Shown here: one piece after another, positions 35,020-45,017 of the stretch
How positions within the stretch are numbered: position 1 is the stretch's first letter
Layout of the letters: each line of letters opens with the position of its first letter
DNA from: Colwellia sp. BRX10-3
GTDB lineage: Bacteria; Pseudomonadota; Gammaproteobacteria; Enterobacterales; Alteromonadaceae
Direction: 5' to 3'
Assembly (NCBI RefSeq): GCF_014077505.1
Contig: NZ_JACGWA010000003.1
Span: forward strand, 248,001-312,000
Length of the DNA stretch: 64,000 nt
The notes under the pieces: model-generated
Told to the model about the DNA's origin: nothing
What the model saw: only the letters and a program-made list of their open reading frames with translations
Databases searched by the model: none
Translations under genes and position numbers: made by a program

Positions 35020-37149
35020 ATGCAGCAATTTTTAGCATTAACCTCTCCAGGTATAGAAATATTACTGGCGCAAGAACTTAAAGATTTGAAAGCCGAACAA
35101 GTTGTTCAAAAGCCTGAAGGCGTATATTTCACTTCAACTATTGAGCATGCATACCACATTTGTCTGCGCTCTCGTTTATCAACTCGCATACTTTTGAAGT
35201 TGGGTGAAGGTGACGCTAGGAATAAAGATGAGCTGTATGCCGCAGCAAAATCTATAACTTGGTCAGATCTATTTTCTGTTGATAGCACTTTTGCTGTCGA
35301 TTTTGTCGGTACAAGCGACGAAATAAGAAATAGTCAATTCGGTGCGTTAACGGTTAAAGATGCTGTTGTTGATCATTTTCGCGATTTAGAGCAAGAACGT
35401 CCTTCCGTTGATAAATCTACGCCACAAGTGAGTTTTCAAGCAAGGTTGTTAAAAGAAAAAGTTGTTATTTATCTAGATTTTTCTGGTCGTAGTTTGTTCA
35501 AAAGGGGTTACAGAGAACACTCGGGCGCTGCACCACTGAAAGAACATTTAGCCGCTGCGATTATTACCCGTTCTGGCTGGTTAGAAGATACAACAAAACC
35601 TTTAGTCGATCCTATGTGTGGCTCTGGAACAATAGTAATAGAGGCTGTATTAATGGCAGCTGGTTATGCACCCGGTATTGATAGAGCACAATGGGGTTTT
35701 GATTTTTGGTTAGGCCATCAGCCAGTTGCTTGGAAAGCTGCCAAATCGGCCGCTATTGAGCAATCACATGTTGGTTTAACGCAACTTAAAGCTAAAGTAT
35801 TCGGTGTTGACCTTGATAGTCGTGTATTAAAAACCGCACAGCAAAATGCTAAAAATGCTGGCGTGCAACGGTTTATTGAGTTTTCTTGTAAAAATGCCAA
35901 TGACATGAAAAATGGCTTTGGGCCTAAAGGTACTATTTTATTTAACCCGCCATACGGCGAACGAATTGGTGAATTACCGGAGTTGGTAGAAAGCTTTGCC
36001 TTGTTAGGACAGACGTTTAAAGCGCAATTTGTTAATTGGCGTGTGGCTGTTTTAACCGCAAATGTTGAACTGTTAGCCATGATGAAAATGGTTACCTTAA
36101 AACGTTATAAGTTTAAAAATGGTCCATTAGATTGTCAATTTGCGCTGTATAATTTAGATGACAAGCAAGTATCGAGTAGTAATGTTAATACTGAATTTGA
36201 GCAAAAAGACTCGGATTTTGGTAATCGATTATTGAAAAATAAAAAGAATTTAAAAGGCTGGCTTAAGCAAGAAAACATTGAGTGTTACCGCTTATATGAT
36301 GCTGACATTCCTGAGTATAATGTTGCTGTTGATGTTTATGGCGATCATCTTGTTATTCATGAATACACAGCGCCCGCTATTATTGATCCAGAAAAAGTAG
36401 CGAAAAGATTACAAGAAGTGGTTTATTTTGCTCCTAAAGTACTTGGCGTCCCTACTGATAAAGTTATTATTAAAACCCGAGCTAAACAAAAAGGTAAAGA
36501 GCAGTACCAACGTGTTGAACAAACCAAAAAGTCTATGGTGGTGCATGAACACGGTGCGAAGTTAAAAGTGAACCTTTGGGATTACTTAGATACTGGCCTA
36601 TTTCTGGATCACCGTAAAACTCGTCAAATTGTCGCGAAAAAGTCCAAGGGCAAATCATTATTGAATTTATTTGCTTATACCGGTTCGGTTTCTTTGCAAG
36701 CTGCATTACATGGCGCAAACACGGTCACAACGGTTGATATGTCGAATACTTATTTAAGTTGGGCGCAAGATAATTTTGTATTAAATAATCTCAGTGGTCA
36801 TAAATATGACTTTATTCAAGCTGATTGTTTGCAGTGGTTGAAGAAAAACGAGCAAAAATTTGATGTGGTGTTTATTGACCCTCCAACATTTTCCAACTCA
36901 AAGCGTATGGGCGAAAGTTTTGACGTGCAACGCGATCACGTGGGTTTAATTACTGATGGGGTGAATTCACTTAGCGATGGTGGCGAGTTAATTTTTACCA
37001 ATAATAAGCGTAATTTTAAAATGGATTTTGACGCTATTGCTGCCTTAGGTTTTAACGTGCAAGAGATTAGCGATAAAACGCGAGATAAAGATTTTCAGCG
37101 TAATAAACACATTCACAACAGTTGGCTGATCACGCGTAAGGCGAGTTAG
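35020..37149 (+). CDS. rlmL: Bifunctional 23S rRNA methyltransferase RlmKL
   Basis: 709 residues, like the E. coli fusion (702). The N-terminal half is RlmL (m2G2445) with a THUMP domain (about 45-155) and the MTase motifs DPMCGSGTIVIEA and FNPPYGERIGE. The C-terminal half is RlmK (m7G2069) with GLFLDHRKTRQ, NLFAYTGSVSLQAALHGA and FIDPPTFSNSKRM. Two separate SAM-binding folds are thus visible. It starts the run rlmKL-glutaredoxin-uup. Confidence 0.97.
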   Translation: MQQFLALTSPGIEILLAQELKDLKAEQVVQKPEGVYFTSTIEHAYHICLRSRLSTRILLKLGEGDARNKDELYAAAKSITWSDLFSVDSTFAVDFVGTSDEIRNSQFGALTVKDAVVDHFRDLEQERPSVDKSTPQVSFQARLLKEKVVIYLDFSGRSLFKRGYREHSGAAPLKEHLAAAIITRSGWLEDTTKPLVDPMCGSGTIVIEAVLMAAGYAPGIDRAQWGFDFWLGHQPVAWKAAKSAAIEQSHVGLTQLKAKVFGVDLDSRVLKTAQQNAKNAGVQRFIEFSCKNANDMKNGFGPKGTILFNPPYGERIGELPELVESFALLGQTFKAQFVNWRVAVLTANVELLAMMKMVTLKRYKFKNGPLDCQFALYNLDDKQVSSSNVNTEFEQKDSDFGNRLLKNKKNLKGWLKQENIECYRLYDADIPEYNVAVDVYGDHLVIHEYTAPAIIDPEKVAKRLQEVVYFAPKVLGVPTDKVIIKTRAKQKGKEQYQRVEQTKKSMVVHEHGAKLKVNLWDYLDTGLFLDHRKTRQIVAKKSKGKSLLNLFAYTGSVSLQAALHGANTVTTVDMSNTYLSWAQDNFVLNNLSGHKYDFIQADCLQWLKKNEQKFDVVFIDPPTFSNSKRMGESFDVQRDHVGLITDGVNSLSDGGELIFTNNKRNFKMDFDAIAALGFNVQEISDKTRDKDFQRNKHIHNSWLITRKAS

Positions 37150-37150
37150 C

Positions 37151-37381
37151 ATGTCGGTAAAATTTAATCTTTATGGCAGCGAAGGCTGTCATTTATGTGA
37201 AGATGCTTTGGCATTATGCTTGGCAGTAATGCCAGCAGCAGATATTTGCGTGGTAGATATTCTCGATGATGAAAAATTACTTGAGTTGTACCGTATTAGT
37301 ATTCCTGTGTTAGAGCGTTTATCAGATCATGAAAAATTATTTTGGCCATTTGAACAGAAACAAATTTTGGAGTTATTGTAG
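37151..37381 (+). CDS. Glutaredoxin-like small protein
   Basis: 76 residues with FNLYGSEGCHLCEDALAL (CxxC redox pair, Cys13 and Cys16) and the cis-Pro segment RISIPVLE. This DUF836-type glutaredoxin-like fold lies in the same place between rlmKL and uup in related genera. The start codon is one base past the rlmKL stop. Substrate unknown. Confidence 0.9.
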   Translation: MSVKFNLYGSEGCHLCEDALALCLAVMPAADICVVDILDDEKLLELYRISIPVLERLSDHEKLFWPFEQKQILELL

Positions 37382-37384
37382 TTT

Positions 37385-39286
37385 ATGGAATTAATTCGTA
37401 TTTCCCAAGGTGAATTAGCCTTCGGTGAAGACAAGGTCTTAGATAAAGCGGACTTGAGTGTACAAACGGGCGAACGAATTTGTTTAGTCGGTAGAAATGG
37501 TGCTGGAAAATCAACATTAATGAAAGTATTAATGGGTTTTCAAACCTTAGATGATGGCCAAGTGCTTAAATCTAGCACTATGCAAGTTGCCATGTTAGGG
37601 CAAGATCCACCAGAATCTTCAGATATAAGTGTTTTTGATTTTATCGCCCAAGGCGTAAAGGAAAATGCTGATTTAATTAGACGTTATCATGCAATTATTC
37701 ATGACGTTACCGAAGACCCATCAGAAAAAAACCTTGCTAAAATGGCTACGATTCAAGAACAACTTGAAGTAGCTAACGCTTGGCTAGATGAACAGCGTAT
37801 CGAACAAGTGATGACAACTTTGGCTTTAAATCCAGATGATAAAATTTGTGACCTTTCAGGTGGTTGGTTACGTAAGTTAGCGTTAGCTAAAGCATTAGTG
37901 ACAGCACCTGATATTTTACTGCTAGACGAACCAACTAACCATTTAGATATTAAAAGTGTTCTATGGCTTGAGTCATTCTTAAAAGACTTTGCCGGCACCA
38001 TACTGTTTATTAGTCATGATAGAGCGTTTATTCGTGGCGTATCAACTCGCATCATAGATCTTGATCGTGGTGTTTTGAAAAGCTATCCAGGGAATTATGA
38101 CCTGTATATAGAACAAAAAGCTCATGACTTGCAGGTTGAATCACAACAAAATTCGCTATTTGATAAGAAACTGGCTGAAGAAGAAGTTTGGATCAGACAA
38201 GGTGTAAAAGCACGTCGCACTCGCAATGAAGGTCGAGTAAGAGCACTTGAAAAATTGAGAGGTGAACGCCAAGCTCGCCGAGAAGTGCGCAACCAAAGCA
38301 CAATGAATATTACTCAAGGCGATCGCTCAGGTAAGCTGGTATTTGAAGCAGAAAATTTAACCATTGCTTTTGATGACAAGGTTATCATCAAAGATTTGGA
38401 TTTATTAATCACTCGAAATGATCGCATAGCATTTATTGGTGCCAACGGTACGGGTAAGTCGACATTGATCAAAATGATCATGGGGAATCTTGAAGCCACT
38501 AGCGGTAAAATGCGTTCAGGGGTTAATTTAGATATTGCTTATTTTGATCAACATCGCGATGCGCTTGATCTCAAGAAAACAGTACAAGAGATTGTTGGCG
38601 AAGGTAAGCAAGAAGTTGTGGTAAATGGTAAACCACGACATGTACTGGGTTACTTACAAGATTTCCTCTTTAGCCCAAAGCGTGCACGTACGCCTGTTAG
38701 AGCATTATCTGGTGGTGAAAAAAATCGTTTATTACTTGCTCGGTTGTTTTTACGCCCAAGTAACTTGTTGATTCTGGATGAGCCGACTAATGATTTGGAT
38801 ATTGAAACCTTAGAATTATTGGAAGAAGTCGTTGCAAATTATGCAGGAACGGTTATTTTAGTTAGCCATGATCGTGACTTTGTTAATAATTGTGTTAGTA
38901 GCTGCCTGTACTTTGATGGCACCGGCCAAGTAACACAAATCGTTGGTGGTTATGATGATGTTGATGATTACTTAGCTTATAAAGACAAGCAACGTGAAAC
39001 AATGAGCAAGCCAGTTATTAAAAGTGCTGCAGTTGAAAAGGCTGATAGCAAGGTTAATACGCAAGTTAAGAAAAAGCGCTCATTTAAAGAGAAAAAAGAA
39101 TTAGAAGATTTACCTGGCCTTATTGATGAGCTTGAAACCTTAATCGATGAACTGCAACAAAAGGTGAATCACGCTGACTTTTTCAATCAAAGCCAAGAGC
39201 AAAGCAATAAAATATTGAACGAGTTAGCGATTAGTGAGTCGAAACTCGAAGTTGCCTACGCTAGATGGCAAGAATTAGATAATTAA
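37385..39286 (+). CDS. uup: ABC-F ATPase Uup
   Basis: 633 residues with two ABC domains and no membrane segments. First: GRNGAGKST, LSGGWLRKLALAKAL, LLLDEPTNHLD. Second: GANGTGKST, LSGGEKNRLLLARLF, LILDEPTNDLD. The linker between domains is basic (KARRTRNEGRVRALEKLRGER), and a C-terminal coiled coil of about 80 residues (KKRSFKEKKELEDL onward) is the mark of Uup. It acts on ribosomes or branched DNA; in E. coli loss raises transposon excision. It starts 4 bases after the glutaredoxin gene. Confidence 0.95.
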   Translation: MELIRISQGELAFGEDKVLDKADLSVQTGERICLVGRNGAGKSTLMKVLMGFQTLDDGQVLKSSTMQVAMLGQDPPESSDISVFDFIAQGVKENADLIRRYHAIIHDVTEDPSEKNLAKMATIQEQLEVANAWLDEQRIEQVMTTLALNPDDKICDLSGGWLRKLALAKALVTAPDILLLDEPTNHLDIKSVLWLESFLKDFAGTILFISHDRAFIRGVSTRIIDLDRGVLKSYPGNYDLYIEQKAHDLQVESQQNSLFDKKLAEEEVWIRQGVKARRTRNEGRVRALEKLRGERQARREVRNQSTMNITQGDRSGKLVFEAENLTIAFDDKVIIKDLDLLITRNDRIAFIGANGTGKSTLIKMIMGNLEATSGKMRSGVNLDIAYFDQHRDALDLKKTVQEIVGEGKQEVVVNGKPRHVLGYLQDFLFSPKRARTPVRALSGGEKNRLLLARLFLRPSNLLILDEPTNDLDIETLELLEEVVANYAGTVILVSHDRDFVNNCVSSCLYFDGTGQVTQIVGGYDDVDDYLAYKDKQRETMSKPVIKSAAVEKADSKVNTQVKKKRSFKEKKELEDLPGLIDELETLIDELQQKVNHADFFNQSQEQSNKILNELAISESKLEVAYARWQELDN

Positions 39287-39311
39287 TAACGAAAGTGAGT
39301 TAAGTAGCTAC

Positions 39312-41084
39312 ATGAACAAATTTTTTAAATCAATTTTAGCATTAGGTATCACTAGTGCATTAGGATTATCCGCCGTTAATGCCGCAACATACCAAGTTAT
39401 TGATAAAGGTAATGTTTCATCATTAAAGTATACCTATTCACAACAAGAAAATAATAATGGTGAAGCTGCTATCTCTGGCACTGATATCTATAACTTTCCT
39501 GTACAGTTTCAATATTTTGACGAAGAAGACTATGACTTTATTGTCCTTTTAGCTGATAACAGTCACAAAGCCGTTCACGACTTAGAAAATATTGAAGATG
39601 AAACCGCTTTACGTGCTGGCAACCCTACCGCTAATGATCTTGCCTGGGTTATTAGGTTTTTAAAATCAAGAGCAAATAATAGTTTGTACCAAGAAGTAGG
39701 CGATATTTTTGCCATGACTAATTTTAATGGTCAAACTGAATTATTTAATGTTTTTGATGAAAAACTTGAAGGCACAGATATTTTCACTCGTTCAACGAAA
39801 GAATATATTAACGGTATTACCAATGAAGGTTGGGTTTACGGAAATGCCTCTGCGCCTTATTTGCCGTTAGATTTTACTAAAAGTGATGGGGAAGAAGTTA
39901 CTCACTGGTTACGTGAATTTACCACGCGTGGTTTTTTCTCTTCGGATGGTGGTGCTACTATTACCCAAATAATTCCGCCTAGTGAGACAGATTTACCTGA
40001 AGAACAACGTTTTGGTGGTGAGTCAGCGATATTAGATATTAGTGATTCCCATTTTGCGGTTGGTTATGCCAGTACAAGTATTGATCAAAATGCCATTGAT
40101 TTTTTCAATGATGAAACTGGTGGTTGTGCTGATCCCAATGTACTTGATGATTTGCCGTATAAAGCTTGTGTACAGCAGGTTATTAACGAAATTTATAATA
40201 CTCAAGCGATAAAGTGGACTATTGATGAAAACGGTATTATTAACTCAGAAATATTAGGGCAGTTAGTTACTCCTCATGTTGATGATGTTCGTGAGTATGT
40301 TAATTATGCTCAAGCTATAAACAATCAAGGTGTTGCCGTTGGTTATGCTCATGGTTGGGCAGATGAGAATGTCACAAACCCAAGTGTAAGAGAACGACGT
40401 AGTTTGTATGCCGTAGTGTATAAAGACGGTCAAGTTACTGACTTTACTGACGATCATGGAAAGTACTTTGATTCTCGTGCCTACGATATTAATGATGCCG
40501 GTATAGCGGTAGGTCATGTGTCTACTTATGTAAATGGTAACTTACGTACTAAGTTCTACCATGTTGATACCAATGCTGAAACGATGGAAATGGTTTTACC
40601 AATAGATTTTTTTACTGGTAGTTCGAGCACGGCTCGTTCCGTCAATGAAAGTGGTAAAGTAGTTGGTGAAGGTGAAGTCGAAACGCATAATGACAATGCC
40701 AGTACCCCGAGAAGAACAAGTGGTTTTATCTATGATATTACCAGTGAAACTTTTACTAATCTTAACGACTTTTTAGCTTGTGATACTGATTATACAATTA
40801 TTGAAGCACGTGATATTAATGATCAAGATGAAATTTCTGCAACAGCATTGATCAGAGTTCCTCGTCGTGATTCAAAAGGTGAGCTTATGCTCGATGACCA
40901 AGGCGAACAGTTATTGGAAGATGTGGTTCGTGCCGTTACTTTGAAACCTATAGCAGGTGAAATTGAAAACTGTAGCGGTGTTGAAGAAAAAATTGAACGT
41001 CAAGGCGCAGGCTTTGGTTTCAGTAGTATTTTATTGTTAATGTTAGTTGGTTTACGTCGCAGGTTTACTGCTCGAGTTAGCTAA
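39312..41084 (+). CDS. Exported DUF3466 family protein
   Basis: 590 residues with a signal peptide (MNKFFKSILALGITSALGLSAVNA). Repeated blocks of the form AINNQGVAVGYA, DINDAGIAVGH, SVNESGKVVGEG and DINDQDEISATA are HAF-like beta-propeller repeats of DUF3466 proteins. The C-terminus GAGFGFSSILLLMLVGLRRRF is a Gly-rich / helix / Arg tail resembling a GlyGly-CTERM sorting signal that rhombosortase would process, but it is not a perfect match. It follows uup by 26 bases, the order known from related gammaproteobacteria. Function is unknown. Confidence 0.85.
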   Translation: MNKFFKSILALGITSALGLSAVNAATYQVIDKGNVSSLKYTYSQQENNNGEAAISGTDIYNFPVQFQYFDEEDYDFIVLLADNSHKAVHDLENIEDETALRAGNPTANDLAWVIRFLKSRANNSLYQEVGDIFAMTNFNGQTELFNVFDEKLEGTDIFTRSTKEYINGITNEGWVYGNASAPYLPLDFTKSDGEEVTHWLREFTTRGFFSSDGGATITQIIPPSETDLPEEQRFGGESAILDISDSHFAVGYASTSIDQNAIDFFNDETGGCADPNVLDDLPYKACVQQVINEIYNTQAIKWTIDENGIINSEILGQLVTPHVDDVREYVNYAQAINNQGVAVGYAHGWADENVTNPSVRERRSLYAVVYKDGQVTDFTDDHGKYFDSRAYDINDAGIAVGHVSTYVNGNLRTKFYHVDTNAETMEMVLPIDFFTGSSSTARSVNESGKVVGEGEVETHNDNASTPRRTSGFIYDITSETFTNLNDFLACDTDYTIIEARDINDQDEISATALIRVPRRDSKGELMLDDQGEQLLEDVVRAVTLKPIAGEIENCSGVEEKIERQGAGFGFSSILLLMLVGLRRRFTARVS

Positions 41085-41120
41085 AGGTAAATTTAGTTTA
41101 AGACTAAATTCAAAGTAAAA

Positions 41121-41147
41121 ATAAAGCCAGCTAATAGCTGGCTTTAT
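41121..41147. terminator. Hairpin between DUF3466 gene and ilvH
   Basis: A perfect 12-bp stem (ATAAAGCCAGCT and AGCTGGCTTTAT) with loop AAT, between converging genes. It lacks a long T-run but is well placed to end both transcripts. Confidence 0.75.
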
Positions 41148-41205
41148 AGTATTTGATAGAAAGTAAATCGGCTTAGTTTTGGTAATTTAACCTATTAACT
41201 AAATA

Positions 41206-41709
41206 TTATTGCTTTACTGTTAAGGCTTTTTCTCCGCGTGCAATACCCACGCAACCAGATCTTACTGACTCGATAATTTCTGTTTCATTAGCGAGTGTGC
41301 TAATAAAAGCATTAACTTTTTCAGCGTTGCCGGTTAATTGAATGGTGTAGACTTGTTTGCCAATATCGATAACAGAGCCTCTAAAAATATCGGTTATACG
41401 CATCACTTCACTACGCGATTTTGCATTCATCGCTAGCACTTTAATTAGCAGTAATTCACGTTCGACATGACTTCGCTCGGTTAAATCGGTAATTTTAATA
41501 ACGTCGATGAGCTTATTTACTTGTTTCACTATTTGTTCAAGTATTTTGTCGTTACCTTTGGTGACAATGGTAATACGAGATAAGCTGTCATCTTCTGTTG
41601 GTGCAACCGTTAAACTTTCAATATTAAAAGCTCGTTGAGAAAACAATCCGACTATGCGTGAAAGTGATCCTGCCTCGTTCTCTAATAAAATCGCTAAAAT
41701 TCTGCGCAT
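41206..41709 (-). CDS. ilvH: Acetolactate synthase small (regulatory) subunit
   Basis: 167 residues. ACT domain (about 2-75) with RRILAILLENEAGSLSRIVGLFSQRAFNIESLTV, which binds valine for feedback inhibition, then the C-terminal ALS domain (ERELLLIKVLAMNAKSRSEVMRI). It activates and regulates the IlvI catalytic subunit in branched-chain amino acid synthesis. Start and ilvI stop overlap by one base (TAATG), so the two are coupled. Confidence 0.97.
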   Translation of the reverse strand: MRRILAILLENEAGSLSRIVGLFSQRAFNIESLTVAPTEDDSLSRITIVTKGNDKILEQIVKQVNKLIDVIKITDLTERSHVERELLLIKVLAMNAKSRSEVMRITDIFRGSVIDIGKQVYTIQLTGNAEKVNAFISTLANETEIIESVRSGCVGIARGEKALTVKQ

Positions 41710-43433
41710 TAGGCTTTAACTCCTTTTTTAATCCACATTTCATCAATAGCGCCGGTACGTATTTGCATCGGGTATACATGCTCATTTTCATCAACTAACA
41801 CATCAACAAAGACCAGACGATTTTTAATAGCAAAGGCCTCTTCTATTTTTTCATCTAATTCATCTAGGCTATTAATTTGCATTCCCACATGACCATAAGA
41901 TTCAGCCAGTTTGACAAAATCAGGTAAAGATTCCATATATGAAGACGAATGGCGACCGCCATAAACCATATCTTGCCATTGACGCACCATGCCTAAAGAA
42001 CGATTGTTTAATGAGATAATGACAACAGATAAGTTATATTGCAGACAAGTTGATAGCTCTTGAATATTCATTTGTATAGAACCGTCACCAGTTATACAGA
42101 TAACATGGCTGTCAGGAAACGCTAATTTTACGCCCATTGCGGCGGGTAAGCCAAAACCCATAGTGCCAAGACCGCCTGAATTTATCCATTGTCTAGGTTT
42201 AGCAAATGGATAATATTGTGCGGCGAACATTTGGTGTTGTCCAACATCAGAACATACATAAGCTTCACCTTGCGTTGCTCGATACATTGACTCAATAACC
42301 CGTTGTGGTTTAATTATTTCTTTAGATTGTTCATAGCTAACACTCTTAACTGCTCGCCATTGCTCTATTTGTTGCCACCATGTTTGGTTTTCTTCCTGAT
42401 TAACAATAAATTGCTTGTCATTAAGTTCATCAAGTAATTGTTTAATCACAATATCGAGTAAACCAACAACGGGAATATGGGCATTAATGGTTTTAGATAT
42501 TGAGGTTGGATCTATATCCACATGCACAATGGTGGCATCAGGACAAAACTTTTTAACGTTGTTAGTAACTCGGTCGTCAAATCTTGCCCCTAAAGCAAGA
42601 ATAACATCTGCATTCGCCATCGCTTTATTAGCTTCTAAGCTGCCGTGCATACCTAACATACCAATGAAATTATCATGTAAACCTGATATAGCACCTAATC
42701 CCATCAAGGTATTGGTAACCGGTGCATTGAGTTTTTCTACTAATTTGGTCAATAACTCTGCAGCATTGGCAATGATTATACCGCCGCCAGCGTATACAAC
42801 TAGACGTTTTGCTTGTGTAATCGCTTGCACCGCTTTTTTAATTTGACGATGATGACCTTTTACTGTCGGGTTGTACGAGCGCATATTAACCTCTGAGTTA
42901 AAGACAAACTCAGCAGTAAATTGTGGCATTAAAATATCTTTAGGTAGCTCGATAACAACCGGGCCTGGACGACCCGTGCTGGCAATATAAAATGCTTTAG
43001 CAATAGTGTTAGGAATATCAACAACACTACGACAATTAAAGCTATGTTTTACTATCGGGCGTGAGCAACCTACGATATCTGTTTCTTGAAATGCATCGTC
43101 TCCAATTAAGCCGGTAGGCACTTGCCCCGAAAGAACCACCATTGGAATAGAGTCCATATACGCAGTTGCTATGCCAGTAATACAATTAGTAGCACCAGGC
43201 CCAGATGTTGCTAACACAACGCCTACTTCACCAGTAGCGCGTGCAAATCCATCTGCCATATGTGTTGCTGCCTGTTCATGACGTACAAGAATGTGCTCAA
43301 CATCATCTTGTCGAAAGAGCGCGTCATAAATATCTAAAACCGTCCCTCCCGGATAGCCAAATAAATATTTTACCTTAAGTGCTGCCAGGGTTTTCACCAC
43401 AAGTTCTGCACCCGAGAATAGCTCTTTTGTCAT
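41709..43433 (-). CDS. ilvI: Acetolactate synthase large (catalytic) subunit
   Basis: 574 residues, equal to E. coli IlvI. Condenses pyruvate with pyruvate or 2-oxobutyrate using thiamine diphosphate. Seen: [17 protein letters not shown] with catalytic Glu; [15 protein letters not shown]-type region; ThDP/Mg motif [29 protein letters not shown]. The isozyme name is by length and its IlvH-type partner; the attenuated leader upstream is more like that of the ilvG or ilvB operons. Expression likely falls when Ile/Leu/Val-charged tRNAs are abundant. Confidence 0.95.
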   Translation of the reverse strand: MTKELFSGAELVVKTLAALKVKYLFGYPGGTVLDIYDALFRQDDVEHILVRHEQAATHMADGFARATGEVGVVLATSGPGATNCITGIATAYMDSIPMVVLSGQVPTGLIGDDAFQETDIVGCSRPIVKHSFNCRSVVDIPNTIAKAFYIASTGRPGPVVIELPKDILMPQFTAEFVFNSEVNMRSYNPTVKGHHRQIKKAVQAITQAKRLVVYAGGGIIIANAAELLTKLVEKLNAPVTNTLMGLGAISGLHDNFIGMLGMHGSLEANKAMANADVILALGARFDDRVTNNVKKFCPDATIVHVDIDPTSISKTINAHIPVVGLLDIVIKQLLDELNDKQFIVNQEENQTWWQQIEQWRAVKSVSYEQSKEIIKPQRVIESMYRATQGEAYVCSDVGQHQMFAAQYYPFAKPRQWINSGGLGTMGFGLPAAMGVKLAFPDSHVICITGDGSIQMNIQELSTCLQYNLSVVIISLNNRSLGMVRQWQDMVYGGRHSSSYMESLPDFVKLAESYGHVGMQINSLDELDEKIEEAFAIKNRLVFVDVLVDENEHVYPMQIRTGAIDEMWIKKGVKA

Positions 43434-43493
43434 ATGTAATCCCTTTAATAAATAAAATCTGTTGTGAATAATACAATTGAAATAAATAGCGAT

Positions 43494-43527
43494 AAAAAAA
43501 CCCCCGTTCTTTTCAGAGCGAGGGTTT
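43494..43527 (-). terminator. Attenuator terminator of the ilvIH leader
   Basis: On the minus strand AAACCCTCG ... CGGGGGTTT pair (one T-G), with inner TCT-AGA and a GAAA loop, followed by seven Ts. It lies 27 bases after the leader peptide stop and 60 bases before ilvI, the standard place of an attenuator. Confidence 0.88.
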
Positions 43528-43553
43528 ATTGTTGTTATTTTTTTACTTTATTT

Positions 43554-43634
43554 TTACACACAATATCGTCCGCGCTTTGGTTTAGAGACCAAGACGACCA
43601 TGAGGAGAGATAAAAGTGTTTTAATTGAAATCAT
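43554..43634 (-). CDS. ilvIH operon leader peptide
   Basis: 26 codons. Residues 2-16 hold two Ile, five Leu and three Val (ISIKTLLSLLMVVLV), then SKPKRGRYCV. Such density of branched-chain residues before an attenuator is diagnostic of translation-controlled attenuation. The codons for KRG (AAGCGCGG) can pair, with one mismatch, to CCTCGCT of the terminator's left arm, giving an antiterminator when the ribosome stalls. A TTGG...CCAA hairpin in codons 15-20 would serve as the pause stem. The ribosome binding site is weak. Confidence 0.88.
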   Translation of the reverse strand: MISIKTLLSLLMVVLVSKPKRGRYCV

Positions 43635-43668
43635 GTTAAAAAGATATGGTGTAAAAAGTATACCTACA

Positions 43669-43697
43669 GTTTTAAGGGGTTTGCGTGAATCTGTCAA
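43669..43697 (-). promoter_or_regulatory. Probable promoter of the ilv leader
   Basis: On the minus strand a consensus -35 TTGACA (43697-43692) is followed 17 bases later by TAAAAC (43674-43669) as -10. Transcription would begin about 25-30 bases before the leader ATG. The -10 matches consensus at four of six bases. Confidence 0.5.
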
Positions 43698-43919
43698 TGT
43701 AATTTAGCAATTATTTATAAGATTTTATAATTTACTTTAACTCAATATCAAATGTTGTCACTAATTGCTCGTTAGTCTGGTCATATAATGAGAGTAAGGT
43801 AACTAAATTAACGGGTTCGGTTATTAAAATGTTGTTAAATTTTTCAACAGCTTATTAACCTATTTATGGTAGGCTATCATAATAAGTTTTAAATACATCA
43901 AAGTTATTTGGAAGGATTT

Positions 43920-44480
43920 ATGTTAAAAAACAAACTAATCATAATGTTAGCACTTATCGGTGCGATGGCAGGCTGTGTATCAAAGCAGCAGGCTAGAGTT
44001 GACTTTGATCGCAATAGTGAAATTACTACATCACATTATAAAACATTTGCATGGTTGAACGAGAGTAAAGTTTTAGCTGAGTCTATTGACGCAAATCCTG
44101 TGATGAAAGTCAGAATTGATAACGCCATTGAACAAGCTTTTATCGCCAAAGGCTATCAATTAGTGAATGATGCAGAACAGGCTGACTTTACTATTTCATA
44201 TACCATGGGCAGTCGAGATAAAGTAAAAGTTGATTCTTTACCTTTGATCTATCGCTCTAGTTTTTTATGGGGACATCGCTATTACGGTGGCATAAGTATG
44301 GGTTCTGATAGACATGTGCGAAATTATACTGAAGGAAAATTGGCGATAGATGTTTATGATGTCAAAACTCATCAACCAGTTTGGCATGGTTGGGCAGTTA
44401 AGCGTATTAAGTCTTCGGAACAAGATAACCCAAGCAAAGCGATTAAAATGGTTGTTGAGCAGGTTGTTGCTCAGTTTTAG
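43920..44480 (+). CDS. DUF4136 family lipoprotein
   Basis: 186 residues from the ATG at 43920 with a GGAAGGA ribosome binding site. Signal with lipobox MAGC (Cys about 19). The mature part, VDFDRNSEITTSHYKTFAWL, then DNAIEQAFIAKGYQLVNDAEQADFTISYTMGSRDK and EGKLAIDVYDVKTHQPVWHGWAVKRI, is the DUF4136 pattern. The family is outer-membrane or periplasmic, of unknown function. It is a single gene, with 285 bases of promoter-rich spacer toward the ilv leader. Confidence 0.88.
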   Translation: MLKNKLIIMLALIGAMAGCVSKQQARVDFDRNSEITTSHYKTFAWLNESKVLAESIDANPVMKVRIDNAIEQAFIAKGYQLVNDAEQADFTISYTMGSRDKVKVDSLPLIYRSSFLWGHRYYGGISMGSDRHVRNYTEGKLAIDVYDVKTHQPVWHGWAVKRIKSSEQDNPSKAIKMVVEQVVAQF

Positions 44481-44631
44481 CGTAAACTATTCAAGTTAGT
44501 GTTAACAAAAAATATGCTAACTGTGCTTTTTCTTTTTAAGATATTGATTAAATGTAGAAATCATTATGTATATTATTCAAGAAAAGCTAAGATTAAAACA
44601 TATGTATTTTATCTATAAAAATGAGGGATAT

Positions 44632-44979
44632 ATGAAGCTATTACTTTTTTTCACTATCACGACATTCGTTTGGTTACTTTATGTGCCTACTAGCCAAAGT
44701 ACCAATCTTGCTCAAAATATTTGTGAATACATTGCCGTTGATGACAAAGGGCGCTTAAGAAAACTACTCAAATCAAATCGTTTGAAATTGCGTAAAGTGT
44801 TTAAGGATACTTATTGTAATAATGATAATTTGTTGATTTTTGCTGCAAGAAAAAATGCCAATGAAATTGGCCAGCTGTTGATCAAAAAACTACCTAAAGA
44901 TGTTGTCGCAAATGACTTAGAAAATTTAGCCGCTTTATCGCCTGAATTAACTGAACTTGCTAAAGCGCGAATTAATTAA
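44632..44979 (+). CDS. Small exported protein, DUF3718-like
   Basis: 115 residues from the ATG at 44632, with GAGGG before it; earlier in-frame ATGs would spoil the signal peptide (MKLLLFFTITTFVWLLYVPTSQS). The mature part NLAQNICEYIAVDDKGRLRKLLKSNRLKLRKVFKDTYCNNDNLLIFAARKNA has two Cys, likely a disulfide, and resembles DUF3718 proteins of Alteromonadales from memory. Function unknown. Confidence 0.7.
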   Translation: MKLLLFFTITTFVWLLYVPTSQSTNLAQNICEYIAVDDKGRLRKLLKSNRLKLRKVFKDTYCNNDNLLIFAARKNANEIGQLLIKKLPKDVVANDLENLAALSPELTELAKARIN

Positions 44980-44988
44980 TTGTGTTAA

Positions 44989-45015
44989 AAACCCGCACTT
45001 AATTTTATCGGGTTT
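44989..45015. terminator. Hairpin between converging genes at 44,979 and 45,018
   Basis: AAACCCG and CGGGTTT pair across a 13-base loop. It sits in the 38-base gap between two converging genes and can act in both directions, with modest T-content. Confidence 0.65.
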
Positions 45016-45017
45016 AC

